Below, piece by piece: positions 53,891-62,157 of a DNA stretch of 63,787 nt. The position numbers and the translations under genes are program-made. This DNA is from Fortiea sp. LEGE XX443 (GTDB lineage Bacteria > Cyanobacteriota > Cyanobacteriia > Cyanobacteriales > Nostocaceae): NCBI RefSeq assembly GCF_015206815.1, contig NZ_JADEXZ010000029.1, positions 1 through 63,787 of the forward strand, in the 5' to 3' direction. A model generated the notes under the pieces. That model did not search any database, was not told where the DNA came from, and saw nothing but the letters and a program-made list of their open reading frames with translations. The first letter of the stretch is position 1. The number at the start of each line of letters is the position of its first letter.

Positions 53891-54532
53891 TTGGGTATAG
53901 AACTACGCAGTTTCGTATTTCTTGACAGCTTGCAACCTCAACACGCAGCCTATATGGGAACAGTAGCTCAAGGTTTCTTGCCATTACCAGGAGATACATC
54001 ACTGTGGATTGAAATCTCTCCGGGTATTGAAATCAATAAAATTACTGATGTAGCACTGAAAGCGGCTTCTGTTCGTCCTGGAGTCCAAGTAGTTGAAAGG
54101 CTATACGGCTTATTAGAAGTTCATTCTGGCTCCCAAGGCGAAACGCGCACAGCTGGTCAAGCCATTTTGGACATGCTAGGAGTTAGACGAGAGGAATGTC
54201 TCAAACCGCGTGTTGTTTCTAGCCAAATTATTCGCAACATTGATGCTTACCAAGCACAGCTAATTAACCGCACGCGCCGAGGACAACTACTACTAGCAGG
54301 ACAAACGTTGTATGTATTGGAAGTTGAACCAGCTGCTTACGCCGCATTAGCAGCCAACGAAGCAGAGAAAGCAGCATCAATAAATATCCTGGAGGTGCAA
54401 GCTGTAGGTAGCTTTGGCAGACTGTACTTAGGTGGACAAGAACAGGATATTCTAGCAGGTGCAAGGGGAGCATTAACCGCAATTGAAAATGTAGCTGGTC
54501 GGACAAATCCCAATAGTGTCCGCCAGGAGTAA
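53891..54532 (+). CDS. ccmP: Carboxysome shell protein CcmP (tandem BMC)
   Basis: Protein of 213 residues with two bacterial-microcompartment domains (about 1-105 and 106-213). It begins [20 protein letters not shown] and has [40 protein letters not shown] and [13 protein letters not shown], matching CcmP of beta-carboxysomes. Pairs of trimers form a large gated pore in the shell that may pass metabolites such as RuBP or 3PGA. The start codon is TTG, with GGAGAG ten bases upstream. It lies apart from other carboxysome genes and overlaps nothing; the pentapeptide gene starts 11 bp after its stop. Confidence 0.92.
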   Translation: MGIELRSFVFLDSLQPQHAAYMGTVAQGFLPLPGDTSLWIEISPGIEINKITDVALKAASVRPGVQVVERLYGLLEVHSGSQGETRTAGQAILDMLGVRREECLKPRVVSSQIIRNIDAYQAQLINRTRRGQLLLAGQTLYVLEVEPAAYAALAANEAEKAASINILEVQAVGSFGRLYLGGQEQDILAGARGALTAIENVAGRTNPNSVRQE

Positions 54533-54542
54533 AGGAGAGAAG

Positions 54543-55340
54543 ATGGCAAATCAAGAGCATCTGGTTTTACTGAAAGCAGGTGCAGTTACCTGGACTGAAT
54601 GGAGACAGAAAAATCCTCAGATTCAACCAGACCTTAGTGCTGCAAACTTCCAAGGAGATAATCTCAGAGGGGCTAATCTCCAAAAAGTCAACTTGACTAA
54701 AGCAGATTTGAGTCATGCTTTACTCGTGCGAGCCAACCTCAGTCATGTAGATTTGAGTGGCGCAAATCTTTATCAAGCCAAGCTAATTGAAGCTAACCTG
54801 AGTGCAGCTAACTTGAGTGTGGCTAACTTAAGGGGTGCAACTTTAACACAAGCAGATTTGAGTCATGCTAACTTCATTGGTGCTGACTTGAGTGAAGCGA
54901 ATTTGAAAGAAGCCGCGATCGCCAATGCTATTCTTATAGGCACTGAATTAAAAGACGCTAACCTCAGAGGTGCTGATTTAGGTGCAGCAAAACTCATCCG
55001 TGCTAACCTCGCCTACTCCAACTTAGTTGAAGCTAACTTGATTGCCGCCGATTTCTGCAAAGCCAACCTCTACGAGGCTAACTTGATTGGAGCTTACCTT
55101 TACAAAACAAATTTGTGCAATGCGAATCTCAGCCATACTCACCTAACTGGTGCATACCTATTGCAAGCTAACCTCAGTGAAGCTGACTTGACTGGTGCTA
55201 ACTTGAGTTATGCTCACCTCCAAGGAGCAAACTTGGCTGGTGCTAACCTCAAAGATGCTAATCTCAAAGGTGCTAAACTTCGGGGCGCTAACCTCAGCGG
55301 CGCAAATCTTCAGGATGCAATCATATCTGAAAGTATGTGA
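54543..55340 (+). CDS. Pentapeptide-repeat protein
   Basis: Protein of 265 residues. After a short head (WTEWRQKNPQIQPDLSAANF) it consists of about forty A(D/N)LxX pentapeptides such as ANLSAANLSVANLRGATLTQ, which fold into a right-handed four-sided beta helix. Such proteins are abundant in cyanobacteria, mostly of unknown role. The ATG at 54543 has AGGAGAGA directly upstream. It is 11 bp downstream of ccmP, so it is probably co-transcribed with it. Confidence 0.92.
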   Translation: MANQEHLVLLKAGAVTWTEWRQKNPQIQPDLSAANFQGDNLRGANLQKVNLTKADLSHALLVRANLSHVDLSGANLYQAKLIEANLSAANLSVANLRGATLTQADLSHANFIGADLSEANLKEAAIANAILIGTELKDANLRGADLGAAKLIRANLAYSNLVEANLIAADFCKANLYEANLIGAYLYKTNLCNANLSHTHLTGAYLLQANLSEADLTGANLSYAHLQGANLAGANLKDANLKGAKLRGANLSGANLQDAIISESM

Positions 55341-55425
55341 CTAATATTAAATTACATTTTTTAAGATCACTAAATAACGAGTCTTTGCGCCATTGCTCCC
55401 ATCTTGTGGAGGCCAATGGTGAGGC

Positions 55426-55549
55426 TAAGTAGAAAGGTGCAAATAAACCGAACTATGTAACGGAAAGTAAAGTAGCTTGAAAACCTCTTCCCTTCTGCCC
55501 TCTGCCTCCTGCCTTGTCATAACGACAATTTTTAACACCGACCTACTTA
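55426..55549 (+). repeat. 124-bp MITE-like element, family 1, copy 3
   Basis: Same element as 11538-11668, with ends TAAGTAGAAAGGTG and CACCGACCTACTTA. It is shorter by seven bases, exactly one CTTCTGC heptamer, so the internal tract has changed in unit number between copies. Confidence 0.85.
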
Positions 55550-55559
55550 ATTGTTACAG

Positions 55560-55629
55560 GACTTACGCAACAAGTCCCTTTTTCCTTATTCACGCAACAA
55601 TGCCCCTTGCAGTGATATTTGCGTAAGTC
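55560..55629. repeat. Inverted-repeat element with GACTTACGCAA ends
   Basis: GACTTACGCAA (55560-55570) and TTGCGTAAGTC (55619-55629) are perfect 11-bp inverted repeats around 48 bases. This is a common intergenic motif in Nostoc and looks like another small element or a long hairpin. It begins only 11 bp after the family 1 copy. Confidence 0.65.
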
Positions 55630-55834
55630 ATAAAATAGTAGATGTTTTATGGATAATTCTTATTCCACATAGATTTGACTTATTGAAAAAGTCTTTTGTT
55701 TTCATCATCACTTTGGTAGTAGAATGACGATGTTAAGTTTTGTGTTCCCCTAATTAAGGACATCAAAACCTGTCGTTTCCTAAGCTTCGGCAATAGCTTT
55801 AGTCCGGAAAACACTAAAGAGAGGATTTCACAAA

Positions 55835-56437
55835 ATGGCATTTACACAAGCCCCCTTACCTTATGACTTTAATGCTCTAGAGCCATATGGCATGAAAGGT
55901 GAGACCTTCGAGTATCACTATGGGAAGCATCATAAAGCTTATGTAGACAATCTAAACAAACTCACCGACGGTACGGAACTGGCTAATAAGTCACTGGAAG
56001 AAGTCATCCAAATCTCCTTTAAAGATTCTTCTAAGGCAGGTATCTTTAACAATGCGGCTCAAGTTTGGAACCACACCTTCTTTTGGAATAGCTTGAAGCC
56101 AGCAGGTGGCGGCGCACCTACAGGTGAACTCGCAGCCAAGATTGAAAAAGACTTTGGTGGCTTTGACAAATTCAAAGAAGAATTCTCTAATGCTGCTGCT
56201 ACTCAGTTCGGTAGCGGTTGGGCTTGGCTAGTTGATGATGGTGGTACTCTCAAGGTAATTAAAACCCCCAACGCCGAAAATCCCCTAGCTCACGGCAAAA
56301 AAGCATTACTCACCCTTGATGTTTGGGAACATGCTTATTACATCGACTACCGAAATGCTCGTCCAGCATTCATCAAGAATTTCTTAGATCAATTGGTCAA
56401 CTGGGAATTCGCTGCTCAAAATCTTGCTACAGCCTAA
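55835..56437 (+). CDS. sodB: Iron superoxide dismutase
   Basis: Protein of 200 residues that converts superoxide to oxygen and H2O2 in the cytoplasm. Metal ligands are His28 (EYHYGKHH), His80 (VWNHTFFW), Asp162 and His166 (DVWEHAYYIDY). The AAQVWNHTFFWNSL and FGSGWAWLV segments point to the Fe type. It has no signal peptide. A clean bidirectional terminator follows at 56531. Confidence 0.96.
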   Translation: MAFTQAPLPYDFNALEPYGMKGETFEYHYGKHHKAYVDNLNKLTDGTELANKSLEEVIQISFKDSSKAGIFNNAAQVWNHTFFWNSLKPAGGGAPTGELAAKIEKDFGGFDKFKEEFSNAAATQFGSGWAWLVDDGGTLKVIKTPNAENPLAHGKKALLTLDVWEHAYYIDYRNARPAFIKNFLDQLVNWEFAAQNLATA

Positions 56438-56530
56438 TTGTCGATCAGGCACTAAGCTATCATCAGCTCATACTAAATTTATTGATCGCGAGTAAAACCC
56501 CATTCCCTTGTGGGTGGGCATGTAAGCGCG

Positions 56531-56565
56531 GCAAAATAAGGGGGTTCGATGCCCCCTTATTTTGC
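56531..56565. terminator. Perfect 14-bp hairpin, bidirectional terminator
   Basis: GCAAAATAAGGGGG (56531-56544) and CCCCCTTATTTTGC (56552-56565) pair fully around TTCGATG. A- and T-rich arms flank the G/C core on both sides, so it can end transcription in either direction: sodB from the left, the small minus-strand frame from the right. Confidence 0.75.
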
Positions 56566-56616
56566 ATTATTTCCGCGATGGATGGCGTACCCGCCCACCG
56601 GAGGCGATCGCATTTT

Positions 56617-56742
56617 TCATTTCTCCTCACGCCAGGAGTGAATCAGTTTTTCAATCTCCGCGGGGGTTTGACCATCGGCGATCGCGTCATCGATGGCCTG
56701 TTTTTGGCGTTGCGGAATAGAGATATGAATTAGTAATTTCAC
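56617..56742 (-). CDS. Possible small protein downstream of sodB, antisense
   Basis: A 41-codon frame on the minus strand from a GTG at 56742: VKLLIHISIPQRQKQAIDDA, then IADGQTPAEIEKLIHSWREE. The composition is that of a real helical small protein (a regular pattern of Ile/Leu and charges), not of random DNA. There is no clear Shine-Dalgarno sequence. A second short frame overlaps its end, then the hairpin at 56531 would terminate it. I cannot assign a family. Confidence 0.45.
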   Translation of the reverse strand: MKLLIHISIPQRQKQAIDDAIADGQTPAEIEKLIHSWREEK

Positions 56743-56784
56743 CTTTATTTTTATACAAATACTCAAGCGTTAAAATCACATTTT

Positions 56785-57627
56785 ATGCTACGTAAATTTA
56801 CTAGCCGCAATGAATTGATAGCCTATCTGCGTGAACAGTTCCCGCAAGCCGTAGAACGTGACGATCATATTAGCGATACTATTGGGGGACGCAAAGCTGC
56901 CCAAAAAGCCTTACAAAAAGTAAACCCAGCCACGTACAGCAAAACCCGTAATTTCTTAACAGGTGCAGTGACGCGACTTTCACCTTATATTCGCTATGGG
57001 GTTTTAAGCTTGGCAGAAATTCGGCATTATGTACTAGACAATGTAAAACATCCAGACGATGCTACTAAACTGATTAACGAATTAGGCTGGCGTGATTATT
57101 GGCAGAGATTGTATGTCAAGCTAGGTAATGGTATCTGGCAAGACCAAGAAGAATATAAAACAGGTTACACACCCCAAGAATACGCCACAGAATTACCTCA
57201 GGATATTAAAGAAGGTAGCACAGGGAGAGTTTGCATTGACAGCTTTAGCCAGGAATTGCGCCAAACTGGCTACTTACACAACCACGGCCGTATGTGGTTA
57301 GCGGCTTACATTGTCCATTGGCGACGTATTCGTTGGCAAGTTGGTGCTAAGTGGTTTTTAGAACATCTTTTAGATGGTGATCCTGCCAGTAATAATATGT
57401 CTTGGCAGTGGGTAGCCAGCACTTTTAGCCATAAACCATATTTTTTCAATCGTGAGAACTTGGAACGCTACACCGAAAGCGTTTATTGCCAGAAATGTCT
57501 GTTATGCGGACACTGTGACTTTGAAGGTAGCTATGAAGAATTAGAACAACGGCTATTTCCCAAAGGGGAATTTACCAAAAAACCGAACAGTCAAAGTTGG
57601 CAACGTGGTAAGAAAGCTAAAAACTAA
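56785..57627 (+). CDS. Short photolyase-like FAD-binding protein
   Basis: Protein of 280 residues with only the FAD-binding half of photolyase/cryptochrome: LSPYIRYGVLSLAEIRHYVL, LGWRDYWQRLYVKL, HNHGRMWLAAYIVHWRRIRW and DGDPASNNMSWQWVASTFSH followed by KPYFFNRENLERY. The N-terminal antenna domain is absent. Near the C-terminus four cysteines are spaced CxxCxxCxxC (235, 238, 241, 244), which could hold an [4Fe-4S] cluster or zinc. The start ATG at 56785 is followed by MLRKFTSRNEL, and no upstream extension is possible within the frame, so the truncation is real. Whether it repairs DNA or senses light is unknown. Confidence 0.85.
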   Translation: MLRKFTSRNELIAYLREQFPQAVERDDHISDTIGGRKAAQKALQKVNPATYSKTRNFLTGAVTRLSPYIRYGVLSLAEIRHYVLDNVKHPDDATKLINELGWRDYWQRLYVKLGNGIWQDQEEYKTGYTPQEYATELPQDIKEGSTGRVCIDSFSQELRQTGYLHNHGRMWLAAYIVHWRRIRWQVGAKWFLEHLLDGDPASNNMSWQWVASTFSHKPYFFNRENLERYTESVYCQKCLLCGHCDFEGSYEELEQRLFPKGEFTKKPNSQSWQRGKKAKN

Positions 57628-57723
57628 GGATTTTTGCTCAACGCCCCGCTACTGCTAAAAGTAATTTGCTATGTTACTTATGTAATACAATTTTTATAAA
57701 AAAATCACCGGAGTAGTTAGATA

Positions 57724-57828
57724 TATAGCAGTAGCCACATAGATTAGGACATCAACAAATCACAAAACCTTTACTTCAAAAGGATTTTAACCCTGTCACC
57801 TGTCCTCTGTTACCTGTCACCTGCTATA
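57724..57828. repeat. 105-bp MITE-like element, family 2, copy B
   Basis: Begins TATAGCAG and ends CTGCTATA, same length and internal blocks as the copy at 129-233, including TTAGGACATC and a CCTGTCACCTGT-type tract. The interior differs at scattered positions, so the copies are not recent. Confidence 0.7.
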
Positions 57829-58131
57829 AAAACTGCCCCGGTTAGCTAACCTAGATAAAATACTCAAAGTTATGAAAATGGATTTACGCAACAACTTTTC
57901 TTGAAAAATTCACGATAGGTGATGATTTTGCCCAAGATGATGAGAAAAGTTGTCTAAATCAAACTTTAATGCTTCCGCAATGCTTATTTTTAGAAAAAAT
58001 AATAGAAGACTCTGGATTGGGGAATATTTGTCAAAAACAGAGACTACACCTCAAAAGGTTGGGCGGTAAATGGTTCTTTGTCAAATTTCAACATCCAAAA
58101 AATATACTCCCAATCCAAAATCATAGACTGA
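57829..58131. other. Intergenic region, nothing recognised
   Basis: About 300 bp between the family 2 element and the DUF4327 gene. A 103-codon plus-strand frame (57969-58280) overlaps that gene in antisense and has no protein-like character, so I do not call it. Confidence 0.4.
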
Positions 58132-58368
58132 TTAGTCATTGTCCCATTGTTCACGACCAATTAGGTCGCCAATGCGATCGCGTAGTAGAAAGTCGCATTT
58201 TTCCAACTCGCATTCAACGCACACCCACTCTCTTGCTGGGATGTATTGGCAGAGTGTATATATTGGCTGTTGTCGGCTAACCATCCCTTTATGCACCAGT
58301 CGGCGTGCTTCGTCTTGGATTACATCTAGAGAGTAGTAATTGATAGAAGGCACCGTATTCACACTCAT
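58132..58368 (-). CDS. DUF4327 family protein
   Basis: Protein of 78 residues matching the cyanobacterial DUF4327 family: YYSLDVIQDEARRLVHKGMV, SRQQPIYTLCQYIPAREWVC and LRDRIGDLIGREQWDND. The function is unknown. Conserved Cys39 and others are not in a metal motif. A large plus-strand frame in antisense is a shadow of it. Confidence 0.88.
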   Translation of the reverse strand: MSVNTVPSINYYSLDVIQDEARRLVHKGMVSRQQPIYTLCQYIPAREWVCVECELEKCDFLLRDRIGDLIGREQWDND

Positions 58369-58609
58369 GATTTTTACTCACACATTTATACGTAGATAGT
58401 ATTCCCACTTATAAGGGGGAACGAACATGACAGAGATTAAACTTGTGGCTAGGGTTTTGTATTTTGCTATACGGAACTAGTTTTATTTTGACGCTGCACC
58501 TCTTCAAATTATCTAAAGAAATGTTGCGAAAGTCAACGTTTCCTGACATTAATCTAAGCTACAGTTAATACAAAAATCTTGCAGTGGTTAAATTTACTTC
58601 TGATAAAGG
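58369..58609. other. Promoter region of the DUF4327 gene
   Basis: About 240 bp with no coding signal or shared repeat that I can see; it separates the minus-strand DUF4327 gene from the plus-strand remnant that follows. Confidence 0.35.
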
Positions 58610-58885
58610 TTGCGCTTAACCCCATCCAGATTGAGAACGGGAGTTTTGTCAGAAGATGTGAGGATATATCATTGTAAAGAAATACATATAAAAAAGAAGA
58701 AAATAGGAATATTCAAAATCAACAGCGATCGCTGGAACCCAAATAGCGCTATTCAGTATCACATTGAAGAAATTTCGCCAAAAATTTTTACTCAAACCCT
58801 GCGTAAACTAGGGCGAGATGAATCACCAGTAAAACCCACATTCCAGAAGTTTCTCAGTTCAGAAGACGATACTTTTGGCAAGTAA
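58610..58885 (+). pseudogene. Possible HxlR-type regulator remnant
   Basis: The frame contains YHIEEISPKIFTQTLRKLGR, close to the ISPKMLTQTLRELERDG recognition-helix region of HxlR-family winged-helix regulators, but the part before (KKKKIGIFKINSDRWNP) and after (SPVKPTFQKFLSSEDDTFGK) does not fit the family. The start would be a TTG. I read it as a decayed gene; a short unrelated protein is the alternative. Confidence 0.35.
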
Positions 58886-58966
58886 CAACGAGAAACAGAA
58901 GAGTTTATCGTTGTTCATCAGGAAATGTGGGTTGAAATCTGATAATTTACAATTCATCCTGATTAG

Positions 58967-60436
58967 TTACTGATATCCCTGCCAAGGAGTCACTTCCAGT
59001 TTGCCATTAGGATTGAAAACTATTTGGAAGTGAGCCAGAGGTTCTTGATTGTTAGGCGCTGCACCATTGGAACCATAAACGGCTTGAAACATGTTTGGTA
59101 GCGGTGTTTCGCGGAAATAATCGAAGGCAACCTGGTTCAGTGGTTCATAATCAGCAATGATGCCTTCTTGATTGACTGCCACTCGATATCGCAAATCTTT
59201 TCTGTAAGTAGGAGTGCCTTTCCAGTTTTGGCGAATGGTGTTGTATAGCTTTTGGTTTAAATTTTTAACTGTATTAACGTCCGTGATTTTTTTGCCAATC
59301 ACCTTTGGTGTACTGGCGTATCCACGCCAAGGGCTAACTTCTAGCACACCTTTGCTTGTAAAGACTACTTTAAATTGGGCTATGGGTTCTTTTACAATGC
59401 TAGGGCGATTTGTAGGGTTGTAAAGTAGCTTTGGTAGAGGGGTTGACTCGATGCCTTCATTTGAGCCTTGATTTACGGCTTTATAACCAACGATCGCACC
59501 ATCACCAGCAACACCCACACGATAAACTAAATCTTGTTTCACTGCCGCGCGGCTATTCCAGGCGGGATCAATTTGATTCCAAACTTGACGATTTAACGCA
59601 CGTAGCTGGGATGGATCGATAATTTCCGAAACTGTATTTAAAAGTGCTTCTAAATCTGCTGTCGGGGCTGTTGTAGCAGATGTGGGAGTTGGGGTAGGAG
59701 TTGTAGCAGCGATCGGAGTTACAGTTGCTAAGGGAGATGTCGCATCTGTAGGAGTTATGGTCGGTGTTGCCGCAGTATTAGTACTAGGTGTTGGTGTCGC
59801 GCTACTCTGGGTTTCAGGCTGCGTCTCTGGTGGACGAACTTGGGGAGGTGGAATCAAACTAAAAGCAACTGCGGCCACTGCTACACTTGCAACTCCAATA
59901 CTTGCTGGTACTGCTTGCTTGAGTACAACTTCATTCGCACCACCATAGCGTCTGGCAACTGGTTGTAGCTCTAGTGATAACTCTGATAAGGTTTGGGTGT
60001 CGGCAAAAAACTGATCTACAGCTTCTACCAAATCAAATAACTGCACCGTATTCATATCTACTTGAATAGGTGATTTAGGATGGTTTGAATTCGACTCAAA
60101 ACCTTCTGTCGTGTTTTCCGAATGGATAATTAGTCTATGGCGGTTATGATCAATTTTTTGTAATTCTACTAATTCCGAGTCCTGGTTATGAGCTTGCGGA
60201 TTCGGCACATTACTTAAAAACTCTTGCCCATAGCCACTAACAGCCCTCACCAAACTTTCAAAAAATTCGCGGCCTCCTACCAGAGGCTGCTTATAACCAG
60301 ATATATAGCACTCTACATTTACCAATATTGATAATTCTGGACGCAGTTCCTGTAAATGTGCCGCCCTGGTGGCATCACTTAAACCCTCTAAAAGCAACGT
60401 ACAGTTAGGCAGACTGTACTTACGTTGAATGTTCAT
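58967..60436 (-). CDS. DUF4335 domain protein
   Basis: Protein of 489 residues of the cyanobacterial DUF4335 family, starting MNIQRKYSLPNCTLLLEGLS. A membrane helix near residue 185 (PASIGVASVAVAAVAFSLIP) is followed by a long Pro/Thr/Ser/Ala-rich linker (about 203-250) and two related domains, each with KAVNQGSNEGIESTPLPKLL-like or PLNQVAFDYFRETPLPNMFQ segments and ending in (L/V)EV(S/T)PW(R/Q)GY. It is translationally coupled to the DUF3038 gene by ATGA overlap. Function unknown; the two families always seem to occur together. Confidence 0.88.
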   Translation of the reverse strand: MNIQRKYSLPNCTLLLEGLSDATRAAHLQELRPELSILVNVECYISGYKQPLVGGREFFESLVRAVSGYGQEFLSNVPNPQAHNQDSELVELQKIDHNRHRLIIHSENTTEGFESNSNHPKSPIQVDMNTVQLFDLVEAVDQFFADTQTLSELSLELQPVARRYGGANEVVLKQAVPASIGVASVAVAAVAFSLIPPPQVRPPETQPETQSSATPTPSTNTAATPTITPTDATSPLATVTPIAATTPTPTPTSATTAPTADLEALLNTVSEIIDPSQLRALNRQVWNQIDPAWNSRAAVKQDLVYRVGVAGDGAIVGYKAVNQGSNEGIESTPLPKLLYNPTNRPSIVKEPIAQFKVVFTSKGVLEVSPWRGYASTPKVIGKKITDVNTVKNLNQKLYNTIRQNWKGTPTYRKDLRYRVAVNQEGIIADYEPLNQVAFDYFRETPLPNMFQAVYGSNGAAPNNQEPLAHFQIVFNPNGKLEVTPWQGYQ

Positions 60437-61059
60437 TCCACTTCCCCGTCAAAAAGACTAATCCAGAACCGCTGCATTCCAGCCGTACCAGTACAAAATA
60501 GTAGTTTTTCTAACAAATTAATCGCTAACTCATCTAATTTTTCATCAGAAGTTAATGCTAGTACGCCAGAACGTCGGGCATTCATTCTACTTCTAAAATG
60601 TACTCGAAAGCGTTCTAGATAATTAGATAAACGCAAATTTTGTTCTAGGGGGATCTGCTTGTCATTCATTTGCTGATAGATCATTAGCATCTGGCGGATA
60701 ACGACTGTTAACCGCCGGGCAATGTAGCAAGCAATCACCACTAAGGCTTTTGCCTCCAGAATGGTTAAGGGGCGACGGATATTAGCTCGACGCATTGGGT
60801 TAGAGCTACGCATCCGCCATAAATTTACCCGATTTTTAATAATTTCTTTTAAATCCAACTCTTCAGCAAAACTCAGAATTGCTTCTGAACCACCAAGCTC
60901 TAAAGCTTCAATTGCCAGTAAAATGAGGTCAATTTGCACCCTTGTTCTGGGTGGGCATCCTTGTCCTGCGATCGCCGGATCTGGTAACGTATCCAGAATC
61001 ATTGGCATTGATGCAGGCGCGGGACTGTTGAACGGCGTTAAGCTCGCGGAGACATTCAT
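60433..61059 (-). CDS. DUF3038 domain protein
   Basis: Protein of 208 residues of the cyanobacterial DUF3038 family, with VQIDLILLAIEALELGGSEA, VNLWRMRSSNPMRRANIRRP and TILEAKALVVIACYIARRLT. It is mostly helical with no transmembrane signal. The start at the ATG at 61059 is chosen over a TTG further up. Its stop overlaps the DUF4335 start, so the two are made together. Role unknown. Confidence 0.88.
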   Translation of the reverse strand: MNVSASLTPFNSPAPASMPMILDTLPDPAIAGQGCPPRTRVQIDLILLAIEALELGGSEAILSFAEELDLKEIIKNRVNLWRMRSSNPMRRANIRRPLTILEAKALVVIACYIARRLTVVIRQMLMIYQQMNDKQIPLEQNLRLSNYLERFRVHFRSRMNARRSGVLALTSDEKLDELAINLLEKLLFCTGTAGMQRFWISLFDGEVE

Positions 61060-61507
61060 TCTATAATTTACCTTGTGCGCTTCCAACAGACTAGATACAA
61101 CTAGTACAACTAAATTTAAGATAAGTAGCCAAAAAATAACATTAAACTTGGGGCAGTAGCCATATTACTTGACGTATACATGGCTTAACTTGTTCTAATA
61201 CAAGGTTTGCGTATACTTAAATTTCAGTTTTTCAAGCTCCAGTTTACCTTCCTTTGGTATGAGTACCAGTCCATGTTTAAGCTTGGTGTAGATTCTCCGT
61301 ATCGTCAATGGATGATGATACTAGAACCTCGAAGTCAAGCGTATGACATTATAGTGTACGATTTTTCAGGTAATGGGGACTGACAAGTAAAAGCATGAAG
61401 TCTCAAGTGTGAAAGTGCTTGGTCAATAGTCATTGGTCATTTGTTATATTTTCCCCCTTACTCCCTGCCCCCTGCCCCGTTTCCTCTTCCTACTCCCTAA
61501 TTGTTTT
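61060..61507. other. Divergent intergenic region before apt
   Basis: About 450 bp between DUF3038 and apt. Pyrimidine heptamers of the CTCCCTG/CCCCCTG type lie at about 61450-61500 just before the apt start. The rest contains no coding signal that I can see; a TTTCAGTTTTTCAAGCTCC run near 61225 is not part of a clear hairpin. Confidence 0.4.
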
Positions 61508-62026
61508 ATGGATTTAAAATCTCTAGTTCGTGACATCCCAGATTTTCCCAAGCCCGGCATTTTATTTCGGGATATTACTACTCTACTGCGTGACCCAGAC
61601 GGATTGCGATACACTATTGACTTTTTTACAAAAAAATGCAATGAGGCAGGATTCACGGCAGATTATGTTATCGGTATGGAGTCACGGGGATTTATTTTTG
61701 GCGCACCTCTAGCTTATAAATTAGGCGCTGGGTTTATTCCTGTCCGCAAAAAAGGTAAGTTACCCGCAGCGGTTCACTCAATTGAATATCAACTAGAGTA
61801 TGGTACTGACTGCTTGGAAGTACATAAAGACGCTTTGCACCCAGGGAGCCGAGTTTTAATTGTGGACGATTTGATTGCTACAGGTGGTACAGCCAGTGCT
61901 ACAGCAAAGTTAGTCCAGCAGATTAGCTGTGAACTAGTTGGTTTTGGGTTTATTATCGAGCTACGGGATTTACAAGGGCGTAAACATCTACCAGATGTGC
62001 CAATTATCTCGTTGATTGAATATTAG
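61508..62026 (+). CDS. apt: Adenine phosphoribosyltransferase
   Basis: Protein of 172 residues that turns adenine and PRPP into AMP. It starts [20 protein letters not shown]; further family blocks are [32 protein letters not shown] and the PRPP-binding loop [15 protein letters not shown] start at 61508 because the upstream frame to 61433 is encoded by pyrimidine heptamer repeats. Monocistronic. Confidence 0.96.
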   Translation: MDLKSLVRDIPDFPKPGILFRDITTLLRDPDGLRYTIDFFTKKCNEAGFTADYVIGMESRGFIFGAPLAYKLGAGFIPVRKKGKLPAAVHSIEYQLEYGTDCLEVHKDALHPGSRVLIVDDLIATGGTASATAKLVQQISCELVGFGFIIELRDLQGRKHLPDVPIISLIEY

Positions 62027-62157
62027 TCATGGCTCAATAGTCAAAGGACAAAAGCCCAAAGATTCATGTGTGGAATCAATTGAATATCCAGACATCTAAA
62101 ATTCCCAGCCAAGCGTTTCCCTATGGGGTCAATCCAAAATCTAAAATCTAAAATTGT

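Noticed and set aside
56531-56565. tRNA T-arm-like stretch GGGGGTTCGATGCCCCC
   Set aside because: The flanks pair directly with each other as one 14-bp hairpin; no acceptor, D or anticodon arms are present.
56323-56733. Plus-strand frame of 136 codons overlapping the end of sodB
   Set aside because: It overlaps sodB in another frame and runs through the 14-bp hairpin.
57969-58280. Plus-strand frame of 103 codons
   Set aside because: Antisense to the convincing DUF4327 gene on the minus strand.
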